Assembly: GCA_900618795.1 (NCBI GenBank) | Contig: UYJD01000009.1 | Coordinates: 937,823-1,001,822, forward strand | DNA length: 64,000 nucleotides | Reading direction: 5' to 3' | From: Cyanodermella asteris | Lineage: Eukaryota > Ascomycota > Lecanoromycetes > Ostropales > Stictidaceae | Shown here: in pieces, positions 18,860-28,747 of the stretch | Layout: each line of letters opens with the position of its first letter | Position numbering within the stretch: position 1 is the stretch's first letter | Position numbers and translations under genes: made by a program | Notes under the pieces: generated by a model | What the model saw: only the letters and a program-made list of their open reading frames with translations | Databases searched by the model: none | Told to the model about the DNA's origin: nothing

Positions 18860-20068
18860 TCAGGCCGTGGCGGCGGCATTGGATACAGTACTCGTAGTAT
18901 CGTAAGCCGCGGCAGCAGATGAAGCTGGCTGAGTTTGAGATCCTTGCCCATATTCGATTGGAGTTCCGGTTACTGCTACCTCTGCGCTAGCTTCGGCGGA
19001 CTGTTGGGCTTGTACGCTGCTAGAGATCGACGATGTAGTTGACAAACTCGATGATATCATAGCCGCGCTGGCCTCTGTGCTCGGCTGTGTCGGTAGACCG
19101 GTAGTCGTTATTGCAGAACTATAGGCTGATGGGGCGCCGCTCTCAGCAGACGCGTGTAGAAGTGATTCAACCATCTCCTCGGCTAAAGACATCACAACCG
19201 AAAAGGACGCAAGCGCTGCGGAAAAGGAGGCAGAATCAACACCAGCCGCTTGTGCCGAGACCAAGGAAGTAACAGCTGACATTGCGCCTGATGCTGCAGA
19301 ATCTTTCATGCCATTGCCACTAGGCGTAGCGGTAGTCTTCGTTTCGTCACAGGTTTCCGGTGCAGCTGGGGCCGAAGTCGTCGCCTCCGGCTTCGGGGTG
19401 TACGTGGTCGTTGGTAGTGGTCCATTAGATGATCCAGAGGACTGGGCATAGCCAGGAGGACCGCTGGTGGTCAAGGCACTAGTTCTGGTCGTCGCCGGGT
19501 TCATGGTTGTACCATATTGACTAGTGTTGGTTGTTGTCTCCATAGCGGGATTTGATGTTACAGCACCGTATTGGTCCCCAGTTGTTGGGGTAGTGCTTAT
19601 GACACTTGACATTGAAATCGAGGATGAAGTAGTACTTGCTTCACTAATGGTTGTCATGGTCGATTGCCCATACGCAGGAGCACCTGGGACGTCCGAGCTC
19701 TGGACCGAGGATAGCACAGAGGTGGCCATTGAAGCGGCAGAAGCGGCACTGGATTCTGGAGCGGTCGTGGGCTGCGGCGGAGAGGTCGACTGCGTAGATA
19801 CAGGCGCTTGAGCACTCGTCGCTGCTACCGTAGCTTGTGGCTGACCGTCAGTGAACTCGCTGACTGGCACCGGCGCCGAGCCGGAAGTTGCGCGAGCCTG
19901 CAGGTCATTGCCACCAGCTGCGGCGTTGACTGCCCCTCGTTCCTGGAGAAGGCTTGAAATATAATCACGGTGGGCCAAGTCGTTTCGAGGTGCTGCAAGA
20001 GCACCGCGTGCGGCGAGAAGCGAAATCAGCAACGGGGAAATCGCCGCCAGATTCTTGTAAGCAGACAT
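18860..20068 (-). CDS. Secreted Ser/Thr/Ala-rich protein with one PIR-like motif
   Basis: A single exon. I start it at Met 20068 (402 aa) because MSAYKNLAAISPLLISLLAA is a good signal peptide, whereas the 40 codons upstream are Ser/Arg-rich and would bury it. After the signal there is a propeptide-like segment with basic sites (ERGAV, QARATS) and then PVPVSEFTDGQPQAT, a PIR-like motif nearly identical to that of the 603-aa neighbour. The remainder is Ser/Thr/Ala/Pro-rich with just one Cys. It lacks the four-Cys C-terminal domain of canonical yeast Pir proteins and any GPI signal. Probable wall-associated glycoprotein; the function is unknown. Confidence 0.75.
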   Translation of the reverse strand: MSAYKNLAAISPLLISLLAARGALAAPRNDLAHRDYISSLLQERGAVNAAAGGNDLQARATSGSAPVPVSEFTDGQPQATVAATSAQAPVSTQSTSPPQPTTAPESSAASAASMATSVLSSVQSSDVPGAPAYGQSTMTTISEASTTSSSISMSSVISTTPTTGDQYGAVTSNPAMETTTNTSQYGTTMNPATTRTSALTTSGPPGYAQSSGSSNGPLPTTTYTPKPEATTSAPAAPETCDETKTTATPSGNGMKDSAASGAMSAVTSLVSAQAAGVDSASFSAALASFSVVMSLAEEMVESLLHASAESGAPSAYSSAITTTGLPTQPSTEASAAMISSSLSTTSSISSSVQAQQSAEASAEVAVTGTPIEYGQGSQTQPASSAAAAYDTTSTVSNAAATA

Positions 20069-21493
20069 TTCGAAGTATTGGACAGGGTTTGAATCTTCCG
20101 AAGACCGGCTGGAAGATGATCTGAATACGGCAAGAGATGACGGAAGGTGGAATGTTGATCGGGAATAAGTGATAGATTTCAGCAACAACGAACGTGAAGC
20201 TCACGACAAGGAAGACATATGAAGGACAGAGGCATAAAATTCAGGGACCAAGAACTCAGCTATATATCGCTCCAGCCGATGGAAGTCAAAGCTTCTTGCA
20301 TTCGTGGCCCTGTTTGCCCATGATGCCTGTAGCTACATCATCCTTCCTAGGCAGAGGCTCGAACTTGGTTTCAGAGATGTTCGAACTATACGAGGCCTTC
20401 AAGAAGGTCGTTTCAACGATGTCGGGGAGCGATGATGGAGGTGGAATCGGGCCTGAAGCCAAATCCCGCCATCGTTCCAAACAGCATAATGTGGGCAGGC
20501 AAGGATCAACTCTGACGGCGTCTGAATTGATGCCTCATAAGAAAGATGCTTCATCCATGGCTTGCCAGGTTCTTTGAGCCCAGCTGTAATGTTTGCGAAT
20601 AAAATATGATTCGGCATAGCGTCATGCTCGTGGCGGACCGACAGTAAGTGAAAGCGGTGACGTTCCTGCGTGAAGTGAAAATCAGGTCACGGGACTTGGC
20701 CGACTTCGAGACCACATCTGCGACGACCAGTTCGTCGACCTGCCTTGAAACACTCCTTCGCACCCCAACACGTGGTTCGAGTATCTGGGCACATCGTATA
20801 GTTCCAGATGGCCACAATCCCTCGAACGCGTGAGTGCCTTCCACTTCCACATCGCGATTCCGGACAGATAAAGCTGTTGCCGTTGCGGTGCGATTCGAGA
20901 GCAATCAGATCCTGACCGACTTCTGCGTGATCTAGGCGATGCTCCGAACTCTGTGTGTTGCTTAGAAGGACACGACAAATGATGAAACAAGGGCCGGCTG
21001 GATCCGGCCGGCAGGGCTGCAATCCCGATCAAGACGACTGCATCTCCCACGGGGGAGGCAATGCTTATCCCAGCCTGAGATCGCCAGGGGCAGCTTGCGA
21101 GCTAGGTGTGTGATGTGTGTCTTGCTACGTGTCGCACGGCTCCGAGGACCCAGACCTAGGCTTCTGTATGCTAGGCAAGTGGAACAGGTTGCTGACATCT
21201 GACAAATGTGAAGCCACTGCGAAAACTTCTTGACGCGATTCCTCCGCCTTCAGGAGATCTATTGGCTCATCTACTAGTGGGACCGTGGCGGTGTGCAAAG
21301 CCAAGCTCGGCGCCCGAGAGAAGTATGGCCTGCAACGTGAATTTGTGTGATCAGCCAGGGAACGTCTTCTGAACCCCATAGCTGCGGTACTTTTCCGCCG
21401 TGAATTTATAGTCTGACCACAGCTACATTCCGGCCATTCGCCGTTTCTGACAGGGCGAAGATAGCTCTGCTTGCCTATCTATCTTGTGTAAGA
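20069..21493. other. Gene-poor stretch of 1.4 kb
   Basis: Upstream of the Ser/Thr-rich gene and downstream of galactokinase. Frames of 60-127 codons on both strands have no family resemblance. No repeat noted. Confidence 0.5.
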
Positions 21494-23102
21494 TTACTGC
21501 TCCATTTTGATGCTGCGAGACGTCAGAACACAAATCGCCAGATTCGCCAAGGTCAACTTACATCATCGCACCATTACCGGGCTCGCTCACCACAATTGCA
21601 TCCGTGAATTGTTGGCCTGTAATTCCCCGCTTGTCATAGTAGCTGTCTTTCCATGCGGCGCTTATTGCATCGATCTTGTTCTTTGGTACCAAATGGACGC
21701 TGCAGCCACCCCAGCCAGCACCAGTCTGCCTGCTGCCGTAACTGCCAGCCTTCCTGGCGATTGCGCACAGCTCATCGAGCTCGGGACAACTGCACTCAAA
21801 GTCCAACTGGCAGCTGGTATGTGTTTGGTTCATCAGCTCACCTAGGTCCTCAAGCACCTTCTCCTCAGCCTCGGGCGAGCCTGGTGTCGAGCGCATCAAC
21901 TCGATAAACGACAACACCCGCAGCGACTCGCTCAAGACATGCTTGGCACGCGTACCGATCTTGAAGTGGGTGGCACGAACCGGAAACTTGGCAGAGATGT
22001 ACTGTGATTCCAACTGGTCTATCGACAGGCCCGTTGCCGAGGAGATGTCTTCGCGCGTGTAGCCTTGTCGGTCTGGCAAAAACTTGTCGACGAGAGAGAG
22101 CATGTACTTGAGACGCGCCTCGGCACTCTTCGGGTCGACGCCTTGCGGGGCTTTGTCTGACTTGAAGAGGCTGTCTTCTAGCCCGCGAAGAGATGCACCG
22201 AGGGGAGAGTGGTCCTTTGGTAGCGGTGGTAGCCCAAGCTTGGCCGCAATGTATACTGCTGCGAGCGAGACTTCAACAACGCGAAGATTATAGTGAATGG
22301 GGCCGGTCTCCGCTTTGTTGCTCACAACATAAGACTGCGCCACAAGGAAGGTCATGGGATGACTCGAGGTCTTCGGAAACGGTACAGCGACGGCGTTTAG
22401 TGATGGAAAGAAGTCGACGTAAAGCGCCTGATTGCGGAGGGAAAGTATAGATCCAGCCTGATCCATTCCTCCACTGTTCACACCAACGTTCCGCTCTGAA
22501 ACGATGGCAAGCTCTGTAAGTTCCTTCTTGACCGGGAGATGGCCGTGCGCGTAGGAGACGGCAAGGGCGCTGGTCGAAACAAAAGCTGCGGAAGATGACA
22601 CGCCTCCGCCAGCCGGAACGGTTCCATGAACGAGGATCTCGAGATTCTTGACCTTGATGCCTGGGCTCTCACGCTTCAGCATTGGAAGGGCACCAGCCAA
22701 TCCTGCTTTGAAATAGTTGGTCCAGTCATGATTTGATGCATCAATCGATACATCTGTGCCTGCCGACTGTGAGAACTCGTGCGCCTTGTACTTGTCGCTC
22801 TCGAGATTCTGAATCTTGATGTTACCACTGTCACCACTGCTGTCACTGGTCGTAACAGCAATTATCACATCTGCAGCGATTCCCATGGGCATCACGGGGT
22901 AAAGAGAGTAGTCGACATGCTCTCCAATGATAGCTACACGACCTGGTGAACGTGCAATGAACTCGGGCTTGCGGCCGTACAATTCTTGGAAGCGAGCCGC
23001 CAATGTGTTCCATCTTTCGCCCTGTTGAAGCAAGGCATCTGAAGGATACAGGTCTGAAAGAGCTTCTCTGACAGGGACCTTGTCATCCATAACCGTGGCC
23101 AT
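21494..23102 (-). CDS. gal1: Galactokinase
   Basis: Phosphorylates galactose to galactose-1-phosphate with ATP, the first committed step of the Leloir pathway in the cytosol. Exon 1 (23102-21562) carries all GHMP-kinase motifs. The galactokinase signature RSPGRVAIIGEHVDY is at residues 51-65, the ATP-binding loop is in VPAGGGVSSSAAF, and GAGWGGCSVHLV is near the end. Read without splicing the frame stops at 21558, but that stop lies inside a perfect GTAAGT donor. Removing a 49-nt intron (21561-21513) adds a 19-nt last exon and the tail MIIKMEQ, giving 519 aa, the normal length. The codons for an inactive Gal3-type sensor are not suggested; the GSSSAAF-type loop is intact. Confidence 0.94.
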
Positions 23103-23682
23103 TGTGGTGAGCTAGTGTGGCGTCAGTGCAAAGCCAAATTTGATTGCGGAATCAATTCAGCCTCCGCAATCACGCAACTTGCGCAAATAAGACCAAATGC
23201 ATGATCAAAGTTGGCCAACAAGATATAGAACATACTACAGACTTGGGTTGCGAAAATCGCAACTGCGCACATATTCTGATTTGGTACTCCACAATTTCAT
23301 GCTCGAAGAAGTGACTCGGAGGTACGTACCGATGAGGGGCTCTGCAATGTCTTGGGCCAGTCTTCGAGCCTCTGTTAGGACAAGTTATAAGCTTACACAG
23401 CGCCAAAGATGAAAACAGCTGCTGAAAAGACTGTCTACCAAAAGCAATCCTTGATGTAGTTTAGGCTGAATGGTGGGCTGGTGGTCGCGTGTCGTCTCAA
23501 GCAGCGACAATCTCAGCAAAGCTCCCCGCACCGATGACGATCGAGACGTTCTCGAAGGATTTCGATGGATGCGAGCACCCACGATCTTCTCGCGAAGATC
23601 GTTTTAACAGGTCTGCCTACTAGATGAAGCTCAGACACAGGCCATGGCATGAATGGATATCAGCAGGTTGGAGTTCTGCTGT
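23103..23682. other. Intergenic, galactokinase promoter side
   Basis: Upstream of galactokinase and 3' of the decayed monooxygenase. No gene recognised. Confidence 0.55.
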
Positions 23683-25020
23683 CTACTTCAATGTCAAGCC
23701 TCGGTTCAGACCACCTACCGTAGGCTGCACTGCATACAACCACGACAAATACCAGACCCATACTGATCCTGGAAGGCATCTGTAGATAAGACCTCGCACA
23801 AAGCCACCCAGTCCGTATGGTAGTCGCGCGGTGTGAAGCAAAGCAAAGTTTGACGAGAACCGCGCAAGGTCTTGCACTCTCTGATCGCGACGCTCCGCGT
23901 ACGCAGCCAGCATGCCGCTAACGTCTTGATACCTCAGTTGATCAAGCACGATCCCTCGCTCGACAGTTTGTTCATACAGTAAATTGGCGAGCAAGGCTGC
24001 GTCTTCGATGGCTTGGCAACCACCCTGGCCGAAAAAGGATGTCATGCTGTGGGCAGCTACAATGGCATCGTTAGTGTGAACGATTCGCGGAGGGTGTGCG
24101 TGCTGGCTGACCATCGCCTAATAGAGCTATCCTGCCTTTCGACATCGAGGGAAAGGCGACCTCTTCGAAGACGTCGCTAGCCAGGACTCTGACTGAATGA
24201 TCGACAACTGTACGCGGATGAAAGTCAGTGAGATCAACTACAGAGGTTGTGAAGCGGGCTTACTCACTCTCGCCGACTTTGCCACTTACAGCATAAGGGT
24301 GGAACAAGTCTCCATATACCTCTTTCACGTCTTGGCCCGTGGTACTGGCCCACACTGAGCGGTCTTTCTGCCGAGGAGCGTCCGTTACGACCATCGAAGT
24401 GTGAGCAAAGCTAAATTCGAGAACTTCCGCGTGTGCAGCCCACCTTTACGCCGATGAACCATTGCCTATTATCTGGGCATGACCATGTGGTGAGGATACA
24501 TTCGTCGTACAGCATCCAATTATCAACGCCCTTGTTTCCTCTGGGAGATGTGGCATTAGGCTGGTTATTCCCGACATATGTACCCGACCAGTATATCGAA
24601 TGGTGTTTGCCGTCTTGTCCTTTGCGCTTCTGGCAAGAATTCGTCTCGTCACTGAGCGAATGCCGTCCGCTCCGACCACCATACGTCCTTTCAGCACCTT
24701 TCCGCTCTCGAGTATCACGCTCATGAACGGTTGACCAGGCTCATCGATGATATCGACGACCTTGGAGTCCACCCACACCTTTTCCTCTCCGCCCGCAGCC
24801 CGAAACAGCAAGCGACGGAAATCATGCCGCTCGACGGACAGCACGGGATATCCGAATGCTGCTTCTGTTCCGGACCAGTCTAACGTGTTCCACAGTCTGT
24901 CATTGCGCCAAATCTGGATTTTTCGGATCTTCTGTCCAGATGCAAGAATTTCCGGGTAGAGTCCGAGCTCGACACACTTCCTTCCCCATCTAGCGACGAG
25001 CTCGGATACTCCAAGACACG
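23683..25020 (-). pseudogene. FAD-dependent monooxygenase (salicylate-hydroxylase-like), decayed and 5'-truncated
   Basis: Homology to group A flavin monooxygenases starts abruptly near 25015 (VSELVARWGRKCVELGLYPE) and lacks the N-terminal GxGxxG dinucleotide-binding motif. Downstream are the middle motif [13 protein letters not shown] and, after an intron with donor GTCAGC and acceptor TTGTAG, the FAD-ribityl motif GDAAHSMTSFFGQGGCQAIE. Two frame changes cannot be spliced away: one between PEETRA and [14 protein letters not shown] near 24530, and one between FIGVK and [12 protein letters not shown] near 24430. With the missing start this makes a pseudogene. It runs away from a breakpoint shared with the reductase fragment on the other strand. 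Confidence 0.8.
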
Positions 25021-25515
25021 TTGGGTTATTGGGTTGCCAATAATCTTTTGGAACAAGCAGCATACCGTGGGTTTCCGGTCAGCATTACGCGTGCCTATGC
25101 CGTTTGGACGCCGTCCCGCCCTCAAAGCACGTCCAGTTCGACAATCAACCCTAGCTTGGACGATTTCACCATCCACATGGTAAAAGGCAGGATAAAAACA
25201 GGCACTGTCCCTCAGATATGGGGGCAGAACACCCCATCCTTTACGGTGAGTGTCAATCCTGCCGACTATCTAACTGCTGCTTTCGTGGCATTGACTACCT
25301 GGCCGAATCTCGAGCCTCGACTCGGTTCGGCAAGATTGTATCACCTGGGCAACCCCAAACCACTGGCCATCGAAGAACTACCGGATGTTATGAAGCTAGA
25401 GGAATGGCTGGAGAGGACGGAAAGCACTGATGGAGTTCAGGACGCAGCCGCGGCGCCTGTTCGAGCTTCAGTCTTGCAACGACACTTCCTGACACACAAA
25501 CATATCATGTTCTAG
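25021..25515 (+). pseudogene. Thioester-reductase (R) domain fragment of a polyketide or peptide synthase
   Basis: One frame of about 160 codons begins GYWVANNLLEQAAYRGFPVS and continues NPSLDDFTIHMVKGRIKTG, VSVNPADYLTAAFVAL and RLYHLGNPKPLAIEEL. This is the pattern of the C-terminal half of NAD(P)-dependent thioester reductase domains (male-sterility/NAD_binding_4 type) that end fungal PKS and NRPS-like enzymes. The Rossmann start with TGxTGxxG is absent, as is the whole upstream synthase. The last 30 or so residues are low-complexity and end at 25515. It is a fragment, not a functional gene. Its 5' end abuts the truncated monooxygenase on the opposite strand. Confidence 0.7.
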
Positions 25516-26550
25516 CTTGATCGGACGAAGGTGGCGAAGGTGCTGGGAAAGGTTGCGCCCCATCTGGCGCAAGGGTGCCCTGAGGCAGATGCTGAGTTTT
25601 TAGGCAGCCTCTAAGGGAGCCTCTAGAAATCCTCGCCCGGGACAGCTCTGACTCGCGAAATACCTCAAGGATGATGCCACAAATTCTTCACCAATTCAAA
25701 CAGCTCTGAGCTTTGCTTGTTTCTTGTGACAGTATCTCAGATGATAATTCCAGATATTCTGCAGGACATAGTCTCGTATCTATCTCTCCAGAATCGTGTC
25801 CATAGGTACGTTCAAGAATTGCCCTCGTGTGAACACCACTAGCAGTACCTAGCAAGGTTGATAAAGAGGAACCCGGCCTCTGTCTGACCGCTTGACCTTC
25901 GCCAGGTAAGGCAGCTGTAGCCGAGCTGACCTAGCTCACGCCGTATCTGAGGCCAGTCAGCAAAAGTCATGATGCATCCCGAAATAGGCTTAGTGGTGGG
26001 AATACAGTGGGTTAGGGTGCGGCCCCCGCTGTCACGTCACCTATTGATCGGCTTCGGGGGATAGGGCGAGCCAGTCCCGGGCGATGCCAAGTCGGGGTGC
26101 ATCACGATTGAGGCGCGCTGGCCTTAATCGTCCTTGACATCTTTCATGCTCATCCAGAATGTCTGGCTTGACGTGTCTATTATAAGCGTGCGAGATTTAT
26201 GACGCCCGTCTTTGGTGTTATGCAGCGTGGACAACGCCAAACGAGCCTTTGCTAAGAGGTCGCTGACAGGCCAGCGAGTAGGTCAGACCAGCTGAACGTG
26301 CTTGATAATCACAACAAAGGAGCTCCGTAGAGGAATGGACGGACCTTTCAAGCAGTTATAACTAAGGCTGTGATCACGTTTCCCGTCACCAAATGCACGG
26401 TGTTGACTCGACTTCCTCCCATCAATGCTCTCGAATTGTTCAGGCCCCCATAAGCACCTTGCGGTCCGCTCTCTGTCTCTCCTCAACACAATTCTGTCTA
26501 GTCTGAACTGAACACTAGGACCTTTCGTGCTTCATTTCTCATCCGCAGCC
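25516..26550. other. Gene-poor stretch, possible F-box start at 25741
   Basis: At 25741 a short frame reads MIIPDILQDIVSYLSLQNRV, F-box-like, but it stops within about 35 codons. The rest, including the region just before the second MDR gene, holds nothing I recognise. Confidence 0.45.
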
Positions 26551-27549
26551 ATGACAGCCATCCGAAAAGTTCTCATCCCACATTTTGGCGACGTGGACGT
26601 CCTGCAGGTAGTCGACAGCATCTGTCCGCATCCTCCGCCCCAGCACGTCCAAATCAAAACCATCTACTCCGGCTTCACCGGCGGCGACATCAACATGCGC
26701 AAAGGCGAATACCCGGACCAAGACCCCGCCCCATTGACCCCGGGCTACTCCCTCGTCGGCACCGTGCGTGCAATCGCCGACGGCTGCACCCGGATCCGGC
26801 CCGGAGACACGGTGGCCGTCCTGACGAAATACGACGCCGAAGCGGAGCTCGTCAACCAGCCGGAGAAGTATTGCATCAAGGTGCCTGACGGGCTCGATCT
26901 GCGGCAGGTCGCGGCGCTGCCGTGCGACTGGGCCACGGCGTATGCCATGGCGACGTGGACGGCGGATGTACAGCCCGGGCACAGGGTGTTCATTCATGGG
27001 CTGAGTAGCGCCGTCGGTAGCAGACTCATGATCCTGTGCCGGTCGAAGGGCGCCGAAGTGTACGGGACTGCGAGTGCGCAGAACCATGATCTGGTACGAG
27101 CGCAGGGTGCGCATCCTTTTGTCTACACCGACAAAGCCTGGATGGATGAAATGAAGAAGCTCGGTGGCGCGCATGCCGTCTTCGATGCGCTTGGATACGA
27201 GAGCTTCGATGAGAGTTATGAGATTTTGACGCCGACGGGCATCTTGGTCGCGTTTGGAACGAACAAGAACTCTCTCTCGAGGGGCGAGGCGAAGGATGCG
27301 GGGGCGGCGGTGATGCGTTTGTTTGAGAGGAACGTACCGAATGGCAGGAGGACGACGTTTTTCGGACTCAGTCGCGACGATCCGAGCTTCGAGGGGGATG
27401 TGAAGGCGTTATTGGAGTTGATGCAGAAGGGCGCGATTAAGGTGCCAATTCGGAAGATATGGGATATGGAGGACATCCATAGCGCGCATCGGGAATGGGG
27501 TCGTGCAGACGGAATCGGGTCGCTATTGATCAAGGTCGGCAAAGACTAG
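26551..27549 (+). CDS. MDR-family quinone-reductase-like oxidoreductase
   Basis: A single exon of 332 aa from Met 26551 (MTAIRKVLIPHFGDVDVL); the frame is open eight codons further up, but these look non-coding. The GroES-like half has FTGGDINMRKGEYP and TPGYSLVGTV, and the Rossmann half has VFIHGLSSAVGSRLMILCRS, followed by VRAQGAHPFVYTD and AVFDALGYE. The nucleotide-binding loop is HGLSSAVG, in place of the usual HGAxGGVG. No zinc-ligand cluster is present. The enzyme probably reduces quinones or enones with NAD(P)H, but its substrate is unknown. It is more GC-rich than its surroundings, as expected for a conserved gene in a gene-poor zone. Confidence 0.85.
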   Translation: MTAIRKVLIPHFGDVDVLQVVDSICPHPPPQHVQIKTIYSGFTGGDINMRKGEYPDQDPAPLTPGYSLVGTVRAIADGCTRIRPGDTVAVLTKYDAEAELVNQPEKYCIKVPDGLDLRQVAALPCDWATAYAMATWTADVQPGHRVFIHGLSSAVGSRLMILCRSKGAEVYGTASAQNHDLVRAQGAHPFVYTDKAWMDEMKKLGGAHAVFDALGYESFDESYEILTPTGILVAFGTNKNSLSRGEAKDAGAAVMRLFERNVPNGRRTTFFGLSRDDPSFEGDVKALLELMQKGAIKVPIRKIWDMEDIHSAHREWGRADGIGSLLIKVGKD

Positions 27550-27693
27550 GAGACAAGTAATGAATATGGTCCTTGAGCAGATTTCACTACATCATGATCA
27601 CACTGAGTGTTGGTCTAGAGCCAAAGGGCGATGCAAAAACGGGCGAGAACATTCGTCATGAGGCTGCATCGATACCATATTCTCGTCTGTTAT

Positions 27694-27831
27694 CTATACT
27701 GGCACAAACTCAATGATGCCGCCCCCGGATTCATGATCTTTGGTGACGGAGGTGATCTTCAAGCCGGCCTTCTCCACACTATATGAAACAAACGGGTGTT
27801 CCGACGTTTGCCACCAAAACTCAGCACCCAT
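27694..27831 (-). pseudogene. Possible C-terminal gene relic
   Basis: A 45-codon frame, MGAEFWWQTSEHPFVSYSVE then KAGLKITSVTKDHESGGGII, ends EFVPV. It has the alternating hydrophobic pattern and codon use of a real beta-strand-rich protein end rather than chance sequence. I cannot name the family. No convincing upstream exons are visible, so I treat it as a relic or the last exon of an unrecognised gene. Confidence 0.25.
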
Positions 27832-28641
27832 ATGTCGAAAGCGGCCAAGTCGAGCGATGGGTCTTCAGGAATGATCTACTCAGACACGAGGATACGAGAA
27901 TCCGCTGCCGATAACCAGGTCGTCGGCCAAGGACTTGGAGAGGAGCTCACATCGTTACTTTCCCTACGGCTTTGAATGATCCACTCTGGCCACTATCCGA
28001 ACGTGAACCTGACGTACAATTTCCAGAAGTTTTTGTGTGTTACTCTGAGGAGAGTTATGATTGAAGGCAAGATGTTACATTCGTGGCACACAGCAAAAGC
28101 ACAGGCCGATACAGCAAACACACTCAAGGTTCGATACAGTAGGCGGATTTTCACGTGCAAGATTATTATGGTCCAATTCTTGCCATTGAGCGCGAAATAG
28201 ACTTGATAACTGTTCTCGACCTACGAACTGCACCAGATGTGCAAAGCTGTCCGTCGTCCGCATAGCCAGTGCACGTCTTCATGACACCGATTCGACTTGT
28301 GCAGACAATTATGCTATTCACTGAGCAGCCCAGGTTCTATTATGAACCGTTTTTTACTTGACGAAAATGACAAGCGGGTTGTTTCGAGTAGAAGCAACTC
28401 CCCGGGATTGAACAGTGACAGAGACGCATGCAATCGAGAAAGAGAAGCACCCAATCAGACGGTCGCTCGTGTAGCCTCACAGCGCTGATGCCCTGGTCTA
28501 GTGGACTTTGGCAGTTCTAGACGCGTTTCGTCGTTGTTCCCCGCAAAAAGCTGGCGGCTCTTTCTGCCGACCTCGGCGGGCCTTTTGCAAGCATGCGAGT
28601 GGCGCCGCACAAATCTGGAGCATCAAGAAGCAAATAACCTT

Positions 28642-28648
28642 TGACTCA
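28642..28648 (+). promoter_or_regulatory. Gcn4/CpcA (CPRE) consensus site TGACTCA
   Basis: A perfect palindromic TGACTCA lies 100 bp upstream of the acetolactate synthase ATG. In yeast and filamentous ascomycetes this is the site for Gcn4/CPC1/CpcA, which induces amino-acid biosynthetic genes, ILV2 included, on starvation. The site is seen directly; its use here is inferred. Confidence 0.6.
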
Positions 28649-28696
28649 CACACACCCGTCTGGCCCATCAGCCAACCTCCTTCACCATCCATTCCG

Positions 28697-28740
28697 TCTC
28701 CTCTCTCTCTCCTCTCTACATCCTCAACCCTCCATCACTC
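28697..28740 (+). promoter_or_regulatory. Pyrimidine-rich tract before the ILV2 start
   Basis: Near-continuous C/T run (CTCCTCTCTCTCTCCTCTCT) ending just before the ATG at 28748. Such CT tracts are common near transcription starts of strongly expressed fungal genes. Confidence 0.4.
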
Positions 28741-28747
28741 CATCGCC

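Larger units (their letters stand above)
27550..28747. other. Intergenic, with one small coding relic
   Basis: Contains the short relic at 27694-27831 and, on the right, the ILV2 promoter with its TGACTCA site and pyrimidine tract. Otherwise nothing recognised. Confidence 0.55.

Noticed and set aside
25741-25850. F-box-like start MIIPDILQDIVSYL
   Set aside because: Stops within about 35 codons and has no supported continuation; mentioned only as a possible relic.
26539-27174. 211-codon antisense frame in the second MDR gene
   Set aside because: Shadow of a GC-rich coding sequence on the other strand.
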